From NCBI GenBank assembly GCA_963575745.1, contig CAUYUJ010016692.1, forward strand, positions 145,001-209,000: a DNA stretch of 64,000 nucleotides, written 5' to 3'. Source of the DNA: Prorocentrum cordatum. Its lineage: Eukaryota; Sar; Dinophyceae; Prorocentrales; Prorocentraceae. Positions 1 through 10,004 of the stretch are shown here, one piece after another. A program made the translations under genes and the position numbers. Each line of letters opens with the position of its first letter. The stretch's first letter is position 1. The notes beneath the pieces are model-generated. The model did not search any database. It was not told the origin of the DNA and saw only the letters and a program-made list of their open reading frames with translations.

Positions 1-72
1 GCCTCCGCGGACGAGCGCACGTCGGCGCCGACGTGCGCCTCGAGGATCACCGTCGGGAGCCTTGAGACGGGG
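1..72 (+). CDS. Partial exon of a fibronectin-III-like host gene
   Basis: The window opens inside an open + strand frame whose end reads TVGSLETG, the kind of turn that precedes the F-strand in fibronectin-III domains. The frame runs into a possible GT donor at 73-74 inside a G run. It is read as one exon of the gene continued at 371-467, 2660-2817, 4099-4379 and 4955-5032. The phases of these pieces do not all fit, so exons are missing or some borders are wrong. The family assignment rests on strand-pattern resemblance only. The 5' end lies outside the window. Confidence 0.35.
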
Positions 73-370
73 GTCAATGCACACAGGGGTCAGCCAGGGC
101 ACCCGATCCTGCAGGATCCTGCGAAGACCCCCTCTGGCTGACCCGGGTCAGCGAGCCGCTCGTAGCCGCGAGGCGGCCGCGCGTATTGGCTGACCCGGGT
201 TTGCGAAGATCTGCGTTGCCGTTTTTTTTCTTGCATTGCAGTTTTTGGTTTCCTGCTGACCCGGGTCTGGACTGACCCGGGTCAGAAGGTCCCCGACACC
301 CCCGGGCCTCTCAGACGCCCCTCGGGCTTCCTGGGGCGCCCCCCGTCGCGCCCCCCGCGCGCGCCGCCAG
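73..370. repeat. Intron-like stretch with repeated TGACCCGGGTCA palindromes
   Basis: Four copies or near copies of the 12-bp palindrome TGACCCGGGTCA occur at about 138, 190, 257 and 273, separated by unrelated GC-rich sequence with a T/C-rich run near 220-250. No coding frame is apparent. The following AG at 369-370 is a plausible acceptor. Confidence 0.55.
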
Positions 371-467
371 AGGCGCTCGGGGACACCCCGTTCGTCGGGC
401 TCGTGCCGCGCGGGCTGAAGTTCACGACGGCCGGCGGGGGCGGATTCTACCTCGGCAGCCGGGCGGC
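371..467 (+). CDS. Exon of the FN3-like host gene
   Basis: After an AG acceptor at 369-370 the + strand reads a protein-like segment (FVGLVPRGLKF followed by a glycine-rich turn and FYLGSRAA), ending before a possible GT donor at 468-469. Composition (GC-rich third positions, beta-strand-like alternation) matches the exon at 4099-4379. The family of this segment is not recognised by itself, and it is tied to the FN3-like gene only by strand and proximity. Confidence 0.4.
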
Positions 468-561
468 GTCAACCCGACCGCCGCACCGCTCCCGGCCAGT
501 CCGATCCTGCGCCCAGGACTTGCCCTGGCATGGTCAGTGATCCAGACCTCCGACGTCGTGA

Positions 562-661
562 ATGTTTCTCTCCTCCTCCTCCTCCTCCTCCTCCTCCTCC
601 TCCTCCTCCTCCTCCTCCTCCTCCTCCTCCTCCTCCCCCTCCTCCCCCTCCCCCTCCCCCT
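562..661. repeat. (TCC)n microsatellite
   Basis: About 100 bp of almost pure TCC units grading into C-rich sequence. The long open frames here encode only Ser, Pro, Leu, Glu or Arg runs and are artefacts of the repeat. Confidence 0.95.
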
Positions 662-1572
662 CCCCTCCACCTTGCCTCCGACGCGGACCCCAGGAGAGGT
701 CCGAGTTTTCCCCAGTTTCCCGTCCCGAACCGTTTCTGACAGTCTTGCGGCCTTGTACGGGCCCCCAGGGGCCGAAAATGGTTGAACACATGTTCGCCGT
801 GCCTGCGTTCATGATTCATGTCGAGGTGCCATCGAGTGGCGCGGGATCGCCACGCCCATTTTGAGGTTTTGGGGACCTGGACGGCGAAATCTGTAGTCCA
901 TCTCAGTGTGCGAGAGTGCCTCAGGCTGAGCTGCCCGCGCAGCGCCAGCCGATTTTTCCTCAAGTCTCTGGTTAGGTTGCCTGAACAGCTGCTGTCTCTC
1001 TGCCTGGCCCTTCGGCCTTCCCCGCTCTTCCGTCCTCGCTGCTCCGCCTGTGCTTGTCCTCTTGCTGTTTGGGTCTCGTCGACGTCACGCGAACGGGGTG
1101 GGCCTGGCCACTGCTCGGGACTCGATCCCGACGGCCTCCTCTGACTATGCTTGCACGGTGGAGTCGTCGTCGCACCAGCTGGGGAGATGGCAGTCTTCAT
1201 CATCAGGTGCTCTCTGGGGAACGCAATGTTTTCACGATGCGTGATCTCCCCCTGCACCCCCGCGACGGCCTCCACGGTCTGAACGGGCCCCTTCTTTGGT
1301 TTCTCTCGTTTTTTTCTTGTTTTTTTTTTGTTTTCTCTCTCTCTCTCTCTCTCTCTTTCGCCTCAGCCTGAGCATTTCCTTAGGGTGGAGGGCTCAGGGT
1401 GAAATCCATATGGGCCTCTGCAAATCGAAAGTCAAGCCGTCTTGGGATCCACCTTGTTTGCAGATTCGAACCTCGACAGTCATTCGAAACGGCATTTCGG
1501 ACTTCACCTTTTGCCCTCCACCCAAAGACAATGCTCGATCGGTGGCTCAATATGCATCTGGTGCGTCCCTAC
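662..1572. other. Gene-free stretch with a CT run
   Basis: Mixed-composition DNA with no convincing coding frame. It holds a pyrimidine tract with about 12 CT units near 1331-1355. It is probably intron of the FN3-like gene. Confidence 0.5.
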
Positions 1573-1591
1573 TTAATGATGATGATGATGT

Positions 1592-1628
<37 letters not shown>

Positions 1629-1866
1629 AATGATGATGATGATGATGGTGATGGTGATGGTGATGGTGATGATGGTGATAATTGGGGATGGTGATGATGA
1701 TGATGGTGATAATACTGATGATGATGATGATGATGATGCTGATGCTGATGCTGATGCTGATGATGATGATGATGATGATGATGGTGATAATACTGATGAT
1801 GATGATGATGAGGAGGAGGATGATGATGGTAATGATGATGATACTGGTGCTGATGATGATGATGCG
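1573..1866. repeat. (GAT)n trinucleotide array
   Basis: Nearly 300 bp of GAT/ATG triplets with GGT and GCT variants and short interruptions. All frames through it give Asp, Met or Ile runs and are rejected as coding. Confidence 0.95.
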
Positions 1867-1995
1867 TTGACCACCGCCTGACCGCCGCTCTCGTTGATCA
1901 GTGCGTCCCACCGCCTGCGTTGACCGGCGCCTGACCTTCTTTTGCACCAGCCGGCGCCCGCAGACTCGAGCTTTTCTTTCGGCGGGAGGAGGTCT

Positions 1996-2262
1996 GGGCA
2001 GTCTAGGGCTGGGCCTAAACGCTGTTTTGCTGGACTTCGGCTGTGTTCAGTCTCGTTCAACCGACCCCTGTCCCTATCCTCATCCCCTTCGAGACCCCCA
2101 CCAAATTACCACCCCAGTTGGGGATACACCCTTCGAAACCCGAAGGGGACCGCCTATATCCCCATCTAGGGGGGTAAATCGGCCAGTGGGGCCCAGGCCA
2201 CGCCGCTGTGTTGCTGGACTTTGGCCGTGTTTTGTTTTCGTCTTTGCTGGACTTGGGGTAAG
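1996..2262. repeat. Direct repeat carrying TTGCTGGACTT motif
   Basis: Two related segments of about 35-40 bp (about 2018-2056 and 2202-2245) share TTGCTGGACTT followed by a G/T-rich tail; a third TTGCTGGACTT follows near 2244. The first begins with GGGCTGGGCCTAAACG, the end motif also seen in the inverted-repeat element at 41988-42127. Between them lies an unrelated stretch with no gene. Confidence 0.4.
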
Positions 2263-2659
2263 GCGGGCATGTCCCTCTACAGGAGGATCATTCAAGAAGA
2301 GTCAAATAGTCTGGGGACGATGTTTCGATTATGTGTTGATTACTTCTTGGGTATATTTGGACTATCATTGATTTTGTCCTCCACAATCTGCCTGTATGGG
2401 GGATATGCCCGATCTAATCCTGGCATGGAGGTGCAGGAAAACTCAGGAGCGAAAGAAGGACGTATGCGTACATGAGTCCACGCTGGTTCCGAGAGTACGC
2501 ATAGAGCGAGTGTTCGTATCACGCGGTCAGTCTCGCGGACCGAGGGGCCGCGTTCATGCACACAGTTTGGCGGGGGCGTCGATTGTGGGCTCCCTAGAAA
2601 CAAAACAGGCGGAGCGAAACGAAACACAAAACAAAAACAGCATGGGCAGCAACATTTAG

Positions 2660-2817
2660 GTCCAGCCCTGGGGCAGCCGGTCGATCGGCGTCGCCACAGG
2701 CAAGCAGCCCTTCAGCATGGTGGACCCCAACCTGCGGGCCGACCTGCCCCGCGACGAGGCCAGCGGCGCCCTGGCTCACTCTGGCTGCGTCGAGATCACC
2801 ATGCCCTCGCTGCTGAG
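2660..2817 (+). CDS. Exon, probably of the FN3-like host gene
   Basis: A clean open frame follows AG at 2658-2659 and ends in CTGAG before a GT donor at 2818-2819. It encodes about 52 residues of ordinary globular composition (for example KQPFSMVDPNLRADLPRD, then SGCVEITMPSLL). Third positions are mostly G or C, unlike the surrounding AT-richer DNA. No family recognised. Placement in the FN3-like gene rests on strand and position. Confidence 0.5.
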
Positions 2818-3377
2818 GTCAGGGGTACAGTCGGGGCCCTGAAGGAGGAACCCTTTTCGTTGGGGAGGGGCTCCGTGTGCCTTGATTGTTTCGTGGCCTG
2901 CCCTGGATTGTCCTCAGGTTTTCGATACGAAATCGAAGTTCAACTTATGGAAAATAGGAGCCTCGTTCCTTATTCAGGGTTCCTTAGGTCAACGCCCCGA
3001 CTGTAATGATCAAAGGCAACGAGAGGGGGGGGACAGGCACAGCGGGGGAATGCATCGGCCCCGAATCGCCCCTTGATAGCCGACAGGGGCCCGAGAGCCC
3101 CACCCCGCCCAGGAGGGTGCGGGTTTCCAGCGGTGTCCTGTCGCCAATCTGCCGGCGATGTATCGCCGATTCCAGGGCGATGCATCCCCCCCGTATGCCA
3201 GAAGCCCCTTTTCGTTGCCCCTAAAATGAGAGGGGGGGCCCGAGTGTCTGATTCGAGGACGGAGTTTGTTGGACGTTTCCGTAGGTCCCCACAGGCGCTT
3301 TCAGCCTCGGGATGCTCTCCAGCAGCGGGTGCGCTCCGGGGGGGGGGCCCGAGTCGTCCCGAGCGGCAGCCAGATGC

Positions 3378-3700
3378 CCGAGATCTGGCAGAAAAGTCTC
3401 ACCCAGGCGGTGGTCCCATCAGAACATACAGCGTGGGTTTGCGTGGGGCCTTCTTTCAGGAGGGGAAAACACACAGACACAATGAATCGTCGATTCCCAG
3501 GAAAATATGGGAAAATATGGGGAGTGGGGGGGAAGACAGAAACCCAGAAAACATGGGACAATATGGGGGATCCTTTTATTTGTGTGTACTTATTTGTGTG
3601 TCCCAGGGCCCCTTCACAGAGACCCGAGATCTGGCAGAAAGGTCACGCCCAGTCTGTGGTCCCATCAGGACATACAGCGTGGGTTTGCGCGGGGCCTTCT
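3378..3700. repeat. 75-bp direct repeat pair
   Basis: Segments at about 3378-3453 and 3625-3700 are near identical. Both begin GAGATCTGGCAGAAA and end in a G-rich stretch before CCTTCT. The spacing is 247 bp. They lie in the intron upstream of the FN3 exon. Confidence 0.75.
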
Positions 3701-3784
3701 CGGCGGCGCCTCCGCCTCCGGTGCGCGCCGCGCGCCTCGGGGAGGGGGGGGATCCTGCGCCCATGCAAGCACCCCGCGCGGACT

Positions 3785-3925
3785 TGAATATTTTCGGGGG
3801 TGGACAGACCTCCTACCCTGACACGTCGATTAGTGAATTGTCCGTTTTTGGTTCTCGAGAGGGCGCCGCGGCCGTCATTTTCCAGGCTTGCGCCCGCCAG
3901 GTTCAGCCCCGATATCTGTGTTTGG
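3785..3925. repeat. Dispersed 130-bp repeat R1, copy 1
   Basis: The segment with GGTGGACAGACCTCCTACCC and a GAGAGGGCGCCGCGGCCGTC-like block is repeated at 33850-33990 with about 80-85% identity by eye, in the same orientation. It does not coincide with an exon. The identity of the element is unknown. Confidence 0.65.
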
Positions 3926-4098
3926 GTAGTTTCTCTTCTGCGAGGTCTGCTCGACCCCCAATCGCCCAACTCGTCGCCGATAGGGGCCAGGGGCCCCCGA
4001 CCCCGTCTGGGAGCGGACGGTGTCGCTATCGGGGGCCTAGCGCTGGTCCATCGGCGATGCATCACCGATGCTGTGCCTCTGTCTCCCCCCTGCGCCAG

Positions 4099-4379
4099 CC
4101 CCTCCTTCGGCCCCTCCTGGCGAGGACGGACCGCCGTGAGGGCGCCACGCAGGGCCTGTCGGGGGAGTTCGAGCTGCGGCTCTTCTGTGCCTCCAAGAGT
4201 CGCATCGTCGGTTCCATCGGGGAGCCCCTGCCCGTGTGCGTGGTCCACCAGATCAGGCCGCCACCGCTGCAGTCGGCCCAAGCGCAGTGCGAGGGCACGA
4301 CGGCGACCGTCCGGTGGAGCACGCTGGACCTGGGCCCGAGCGGCCCCAGGACGACCGTGGACGCGGTCCGGCTCAGCAG
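4099..4379 (+). CDS. Exon encoding fibronectin-III-like domain parts
   Basis: About 94 residues on the + strand. The first half has the F/G-strand signature of a fibronectin-III module (GEFELRLFCASKSRIVGSIG, resembling Y-x-[FL]-R-V-x-A-x-N), ending in PLPVCVV. The second half starts a new module with PPP, then TTATVRWSTLD, resembling the A-B strands with the conserved Trp. The acceptor is AG at 4097-4098 or 4123-4124. The donor is probably AG|GA at 4380, a GA donor as known in dinoflagellates. Such repeats occur in extracellular or scaffold proteins, but the exact protein is not recognised. Confidence 0.6.
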
Positions 4380-4832
4380 GACCGCGAAGAACAAACAGTC
4401 AGCACAAGCATGGATTTTCGGAGGCCTGCGCGGAGATCGCGACGTAATCCTGAGCTTAGGGAGACCCGCGCAGAGGCCTCAGCGGAGGCACAAGCGAAAA
4501 GGCGAATTTCCGAAGTCCTGCGCGGATTCTTCGGATTGGCATGAGTCAGGGAGTGGGGGGGAAGACGGAAACCCAGAAAATATGGGAAAATATGGGGAAT
4601 CATTGTATTTGTGTGTATTTGTTTGTGTGTCCTGGGGCCCCTTCAATTGCATCCCCCCTGGCCCGGGCGCGCCCCGCGTGCCACGAAGGGAGTCCCGTGC
4701 CCGCCCCTATCGGACGTGTTCGCGCGGCCCCCCCTCGAGTGTACGAACCAGCCATACGCCGAGAGGCGCATGGGCGAAATCATGCGTCTGGCAATGCCCT
4801 TCGCGGGATCAGGGACAACCAGGAGTAGGAAC

Positions 4833-4896
4833 AGGAGGAGGAGGAGGAGGAGGAGGAAGAGGAAGAGGAGGAGGTGGAGGAGAAAGATGAGGAGAC
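4833..4896. repeat. (GGA)n microsatellite
   Basis: GGA/GAA-rich run of about 60 bp in the intron before the 4955 exon. Frames through it give Glu/Arg/Gly runs and are not supported as coding. Confidence 0.9.
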
Positions 4897-4954
4897 GTTT
4901 GTCTTGTTTGCTGCCTGCCTCGTGTTTGGTTTTTGTTTCCCTCCCTCCTTGCAG

Positions 4955-5032
4955 GACCGGCGGGGGCGCCCCGCTCGTGCTGCTGCTCGAGCCAGACGCG
5001 ACCGAGCGGGAGTTCACGGACCTTCGGGGGGC
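4955..5032 (+). CDS. Short exon of the FN3-like host gene
   Basis: A textbook polypyrimidine tract ending in GCAG (4951-4954) precedes an open frame reading APLVLLLEPDATEREFTDLR, which ends before a GT donor at 5033-5034. Length and composition suit an internal exon. Function is not deducible from 26 residues. Three overlapping frames are open, and this one was chosen for its hydrophobic/acidic protein-like pattern. Confidence 0.45.
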
Positions 5033-5672
5033 GTCACGTTGACACCCTTTCCCTCTGGGCGGATATCAAGCCAGGGATCGGGCGGTCGTTCGCTACTGTC
5101 GCGGCCGAACGGCGCGGAGGTTGCTGAGGGGATCGGGTTGACAAAGGGTGCCGCCCAATACCCTCTTGCACAGAGACGGACGCATGTAAGACACAACTAC
5201 TCGTCGATGCCTCGGGGAATGTGGGAAACTCTGGGAAGTGTGTGGGGGGGGGGGGGGGGGGGGGGGGGGCGAAGCCTGGAAGAGATGGGAACATAGGGGA
5301 ATCCTGGGATCAGCGTCTATTTATCTGCGTGCCCTGGGCCCGTCAACAATTGGGTGTCGCCCGACGCCCTCTTCCTGCACACCGGTGAGCGCCTGCAACG
5401 GTGGATCGGGGGAGCGTAAGACCCGGGTTTGCCGGGACTCGGGTTCGCCATCGTTTTTTGACGACCGCGACTCGGATTTTGACGAGGAGGAGTTTCGCGG
5501 GATGTCTGCAGCGGGAGGCCTCGTCAAAATGCAGGCTCGGTCTCGTCATTTTTTTGACGACCTCGTCGGAGATTTCCGAGTCCCCCGTGCCCGGGTCTTA
5601 CGTCTCCCCGAGTGGAGCAAGTTCAGCCCACCCTGGCTAGGCCGGCCCTCCCGTGGCCCAGGCTCGGCGCGC

Positions 5673-6019
5673 ACGCCCTCGCGGCTCGGCCGGGGCGGCA
5701 CCGTGTGCACCGCTCCGGGGCCCAGCATCTCAGAGCCCCGAATCATCAGGGGTAACTCGGGTCAGGGATAACTCGGGTTCGTTTTCCGGGAATCCGAACC
5801 CGAGTTACCCCGGACCCGAGTTACCCCGGATAACTCGGGCGTCCAGAGCCCCGAATCATCAGGGATAACTCGGGTCAGGGCTAACTCGGGTTCCTTTCTC
5901 GGGAATCCAAACCCGAGTTACCCCGGACCCGAGTTACCCCGGATAACTCGGGCGCCCAACACGCCCTCGCGGCTCGGCCGGGGCGGCACCGTGTGCACCG
6001 CTCCGGGGCCCAGCATCTC
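5673..6019. repeat. 59-bp duplication bracketing two 113-bp tandem units
   Basis: Two near-identical 59-bp segments (5673-5731 and 5961-6019, starting ACGCCCTCGCGGCTCGGCC) flank two tandem 113-bp units (from 5733 and 5846). Each unit is built from TAACTCGGG and its complement CCCGAGTTA, so it can fold on itself. The 59-bp segment may derive from an exon of the gene upstream. Confidence 0.8.
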
Positions 6020-6032
6020 GGCGGCGCCGATC

Positions 6033-6401
6033 GGGGTGTTGCTAGAATCGGGCCGGACGCAAGGGGGGGATCGGGAAAGGGGGGATCACGAAATCTGCTG
6101 CATGCAGCTGGTTTCGGCCTCACCGAGGGGCCCATTCCTCGATACATGGCCGCCTCTGGCGCCAGGAGGCGCCGGGAAAATCAGCTACGTGAGCTGATTC
6201 TCAAACCCCCCCTTTGCTGTTCCCCCCCTTTCGCCGGACCCGATAGAAGTGCTCCTGCCCCAAGGTGCCCCTAGGTTTTCGCTTAATTTTGGAGCCCCCG
6301 GGGGCCCGCTGGGCCTCGTGAGGGGTGCTCTGGAGGCCGCCTGGGCCACCCCGACAATCCTGGGGGTACCTTGGGCCAGGGGCACTTCTAGCAACACCCG
6401 A
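6033..6401. mobile_element. Nested foldback element, ~370 bp
   Basis: The outermost match pairs GGTGTTGCTAGAA (about 6036-6049) with TTCTAGCAACACC near 6387-6400. Inside, 6050-6073 pairs with 6221-6244 (ATCGGG plus G-run blocks), and 6245-6267 pairs inversely with 6369-6391 (AGAAGTGC to AAGGT blocks). No open frame is present. The layout is that of a foldback or MITE-like element. Target duplications were not identified. Confidence 0.55.
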
Positions 6402-6863
6402 AAATACAGTGGGGGCCCATGTTAAGAAACACCCTGCTTGCCTCCAGGGTGCCCTGGGGTTCCTTGGTTTCGGTGGTTCTGCGATGGGGAGCGTGGCGTT
6501 CCCACACCCAACAAAAGCATGGACGTCGTCGGGGTCTCGGGTTTCTTGTGGAAGGTTTCTTGTGGACGAGCCCCTCTAGCCCAGGCGCTGGCATTGCACG
6601 TGCAGTCAACCTGCACAGGAAGGATGAGCAACCTTCCAAGGTCACCCTTGCATCATTCCCGTTCGGCCCATCCCTGGCCGCTTTCGCTGGCCGCGCCCCG
6701 CTCGCAAAGTGTCGGCATGGCCTTCCGAGGCATCCTTCTCGTGCGTCCTTATTCCACGGGCTTTCTATTCGCCTGTGGAGCTTCGCCGAAATCATGGGCC
6801 ATCGACGCCCCTGGATGCAGATTGCTATCCCCTGGGCCATTCTCCCCCATCGTCGCCCCCGCG

Positions 6864-6885
6864 TTCGTAGCCATGTTGGCTCAAA
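6864..6885 (+). other. Relict dinoflagellate spliced leader
   Basis: CGTAGCCATGTTGGCTCAA matches the conserved 22-nt dinoflagellate spliced leader at 19 of 22 positions as I recall that sequence. It lies about 107 bp upstream of the first ATG of the non-LTR element at 6993. Genomic leaders joined to coding sequence are known marks of reverse-transcribed mature mRNA. Confidence 0.65.
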
Positions 6886-6992
6886 TTCCAAACGTTGCCC
6901 TCAGGCTTGGAGCTCGGCTGCAGCCAAGGGGCAGGCTCGAGAGCCGCCGTTGATCGACAGATGACCTCGCGGGTCACGCGTGCGCGCGCGAG

Positions 6993-7581
6993 ATGCCGCC
7001 ATACCTTGCCTGCTCTGCCTGCTGCGATGCTGGTGCCGTCTCTTGGATATACCTCTCCAGTCCCGGCAGGACTTGTATGTTCTGCAAAGCGTATTTCCCC
7101 TGGTGGTACGGACGAAGGCCAAGGGCAAGAAGGTAAAGTCTCGTGGGGCGGCCGATGCCGTGGGAGGGGTGCCTCCCGCTGTTTCTAAGTCTGCCGCTGC
7201 CGCTGAGCGTACTTCTTGTGAGCCCAAACGCACCGCGCAGCCTTTGTTTTATGAGCAGTTCATTGACGCTCCTTTGTCTGATGCTTCCCGTGCACGTTTT
7301 GGGCCTGACGTATTTGATAAACTTGAAGGTGCGAGGTTGATATTTTGGATGACGATGGTCCTTTTGCCCAACGTGATGAACCAATGGTCACTGTTGCCGA
7401 CAAGGAAGAACTCATTAAGACTAGGTTGTCCTTTCTTGAGAGCCTTGGGTCTGCCTGCCTTTGTTCGAAGTCAGCAAGGGATTGACCGTCTCCTTTCCGA
7501 GTTGGCACTTGCCCGCGAGAAGAATACGTCCACGCTTTCCATTATGCAGCAGCGTGCCCGTTTGTCCCAGCGGGTCCGTTG
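6993..7581 (+). pseudogene. 5' coding part of a decayed non-LTR retroelement
   Basis: The frame at 6993 gives a cysteine-rich start (YLACSACCDAG, then TCMFCKAYFPWWYG), a C-x2-C / C-x2-C pattern that I associate with N-termini of dinoflagellate retroelement proteins. It stops after about 47 codons. Protein-like sequence then continues in other frames: PLFYEQFIDAPLSDASRARF, then an acidic segment near 7325-7480, then GIDRLLSELALAREK up to the stop near 7581. At least two frameshifts show decay. The element probably resumes at 10005 after an insertion that includes the 386-bp tandem array. The relict spliced leader lies upstream. Confidence 0.5.
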
Positions 7582-7699
7582 ATCTGCTAGGAAGGTGGAT
7601 GCCGTTACTTTTATACATATAACGGCGCACCGGGTCCGGGGGCCCGGGGCCGGGACCCCGACCACAAATGTGAGCCCCGGGGGGCCCGGACGCTCGTCG

Positions 7700-8995
7700 G
7701 GGCTTGCCGGAGGCCTCCCCGGTCAGACAAGACGGCCCAAGAAGCGCCCAAGACGGCCCAAGAAACTTCCAAGAGGCCTCCAAGAGGGCTCCGAGATGCT
7801 GAAGATGGCCTCCAGACGTCCAAGGACGCCCCCAAGAGGCCCCAAGAAGCCTCCAACATGCGTCCCAAGAGGGCCCCTAGACGCAAAAATTGGCCCATTC
7901 CCTTCGTAAAACGTACATTTTCAACAAAGTTGCCTTTTGGGCTTTCCGACGTTACAGGACGGCCCAAGAGGCGCCCAAGACCGCCCCAAGACGGCCCAAG
8001 AAGCTTCCAAGAGGGCCCCAGGACAGCCCAAGAGGGCCCCAAGACGGCCCAAGAGGCGCCCAAGATGGCCCAAGAGGGCCCCAAGACGGGCCCAAGAGGG
8101 GGCCCAGAGGGGGACCACGAACCGCAAGCTCGAGCCTTCCGCCCCAAGAGGCCGCCAGGAGGCCCCCAGGAGGCCCCTCAAGAGGCCCCAGGAGACCCCA
8201 GACGTCCAAGGACGCCCCCAAGAGGCTCCAAGAAGCCTCCAACATGCGTCCCAAGAGGGCCCCTAGACGCAAAAATTTGCCCATTCCCTTTGTAAAACGT
8301 ACATTTTTAACAAAGTCGCCTTTTGGGCTTTCCGACGTTACAGGACGGCCCAAGAGGCGCCCAAGACCGCCCCAAGACGGCCCAAGAAGTTTCCCAGAGG
8401 GCCCCAGGACAGCCCAAGAGGGCCCCAAGACGGCCCAAGAGGCGCCCAAGATGGCCCAAGAGGGCCCCAAGACGGGCCCAAGAGGGGGCCCAGAGGGGGA
8501 CCACGAACCGCAAGCTCGAGCCTTCCGCCCCAAGAGGCCGCCAGGAGGCCCCCAGGAGGCCCCTCAAGAGGCCCCAGGAGACCCCAGACGTCCAAGGACG
8601 CCCCCAAGAGGCCCCAAGAAGCCTCCAACATGCGTCCCAAGAGGGCCCCTAGACGCAAAAATTGGCCCATTCCCTTCGTAAAACGTACATTTTCAACAAA
8701 GTTGTCTTTTGGGCTTTCCGACGTTACAGGACGGCCCAAGAGGCGCCCAAGACCGCCCCAAGACGGCCCAAGAAGCTTCCAAGAGGGCCCCAGGACAGCC
8801 CAAGAGGGCCCCAAGACGGCCCAAGAGGCGCCCAAGATGGCCCAAGAGGGCCCCAAGACGGGCCCAAGAGGGGGCCCAGAGGGGGACCACGAACCGCAAG
8901 CTCGAGCCTTCCGCCCCAAGAGGCCGCCAGGAGGCCCCCAGGAGACCCCCAAGAGGCCCAAAGGAGGCCCCGAGAAGCCCCAAATCGGCCCCACA
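7700..8995. repeat. 386-bp tandem repeat, about three copies, built of CCCAAGA motifs
   Basis: The segment starting GCGTCCCAAGAGGGCCCCTA recurs at 7860, 8246 and 8632, an exact 386-bp period. Each unit is itself made of degenerate GGCCCAAGA words plus a unique 100-bp AT-richer part. Long frames of Pro/Arg/Gly or Trp/Leu/Gly composition on both strands follow from the repeat and are not genes. Related CCCAAGAGG-type DNA recurs near 18.0-19.0, 34.3-34.6, 48.5-48.6, 57.0-57.3 and 62.6-62.9 kb. Confidence 0.9.
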
Positions 8996-9964
8996 ATGCT
9001 TCGAACCTGCTTCCAGGAGGCCCCCGACAGGTTCAGAGGCTCCCGAGAAGCTACGTCAAACTCCCAGCGAGCGGCCGGACGAGGCCCCCCAAAAAATCCC
9101 AAGTGGGTTCCAGTATTTGTATCCTTCAGCGGTCTCTGGCCTTTTTCCCCCTGCCCCCTTCCCTGCGACTTTCGTTGACTCAAGTTCGCCTCCTCTCCAT
9201 TTCCTCTCTCTGCCTCTCTCTCTCTCTGTCTTCTTCTCTCTCTCCCTCTCTCTCTCTCTCTCCATTTCTCTCTCTCTCTCTCTCCTTCGCTTTCTGTCTG
9301 TCTGTCTCTCTCTCTCTCCCTCTCTTTCTCTCTCTTTCTCTTTCTTCCTTTCAGATTCCGTGTCCTTGCGACCTTCTGCAGTCCCCGACGTCGCCACGGC
9401 TGGATCCGCTCGAGCGTGTCTTGTGATGTGCGGCGGTGCGAAGCCCGTCCCACTGATCAAGGCACAGGTACGAAATGATGGGTCCATCATTTCTTGACTT
9501 CCCATGTGCGTTTTCCCAATCGATTCCTGGGCCCGAGGTCGCAAAAATTACGACGTCGGAGGTCTGGGGAGGCGGGAAGCACGACCTGGACCTCCGACGT
9601 CGGTTTCGGTCAATTTTCAGCCTCCGGGGCCCCTCGCAGGGTCCCGGGACTGTCAGAAAACGACTCAGGATGAAAAAACAAAATCCCCAGGAAGTCGTCG
9701 AGAGGTCCAGGGGCCGCGCACAGAAAGCATCACGACATCGGACGTCCAGAGAGGAGGTAGGAACACGAGGAGGAGGGAGCCCAGGCCTCCTGGCGACGCA
9801 ACACCAAAGACAGCAAAAGCTTCCCCGCGACTTCCCCCAGAGACTCTGACTACAGAAACTCCTTTCGTATTCCGGCCAGAAGCATCCAGAAACGATGTAC
9901 ATTAGCCCTGGCGGGGGGAATGATGGCGATGGTGATGTTCATGATGACGACGGTGACGATCCTA
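8996..9964. other. Gene-free stretch with a CT-rich tract
   Basis: No supported gene. A (CT)n-dominated pyrimidine tract covers about 9190-9356. GACGTCGGAGGTC-like words recur near 9550 and 9595. The stretch ends at a GC-rich hairpin at 9965-10004, where retroelement coding resumes. Confidence 0.5.
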
Positions 9965-10004
9965 GCTAGAACCTAAGCGCGCGCGAAGCGCGCGCGTGGT
10001 TCTA
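9965..10004. other. Perfect-arm hairpin GCGCGCG at retroelement junction
   Basis: CTAGAACC and GGTTCTAG enclose complementary GCGCGCGCG arms around a 2-base centre. The hairpin sits directly where protein-like retroelement sequence restarts (EKELSDVFANNGFWK), so it may be the end of whatever interrupted the element. Confidence 0.6.

Larger units (their letters stand above)
2818..4098. other. Repeat-rich intron
   Basis: No coding frame is supported between the exons at 2660-2817 and 4099-4379. It contains a 75-bp direct repeat (3378-3700), one copy of a 100-bp dispersed repeat (3505-3610) and one copy of a 130-bp dispersed repeat (3785-3925). The long open frame that crosses this intron and the following exon is not one protein. 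Confidence 0.5.
3505..5345. repeat. Three diverged copies of a ~100-bp intronic repeat
   Basis: Related blocks at about 3505-3610, 4548-4645 and 5215-5345 share a GGAAGAC-like start, AATATGGGGA, then TTTGTGTGT and a GGGCCC end. The third has a 26-base G run (5244-5269) inside it. They sit in consecutive introns of the FN3-like gene, consistent with multiplication of one intronic element. Confidence 0.6.

Noticed and set aside
562-661. Several open frames of Pro, Ser, Leu, Glu or Gly runs
   Set aside because: Produced by the TCC microsatellite; the same applies to the frames at 1.57-1.87, 15.06-15.41, 26.5-26.9, 27.8-28.7, 31.9-32.7, 43.5-43.7 and 46.7-47.6 kb.
3073-4890. A 605-codon open frame on the + strand
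   Set aside because: It crosses repeats and at least two intron-like stretches; only 4099-4379 within it looks like protein.
5340-5382. Possible exon reading NNWVSPDALFLHTG before GTGAG
   Set aside because: It coincides with the end of the third copy of the 100-bp intronic repeat, and the other copies are not coding there.
7700-9450. Long Pro/Arg and Trp/Leu/Gly frames on both strands
   Set aside because: They repeat with the 386-bp unit and exist in almost every frame, so they reflect CCCAAGA composition.
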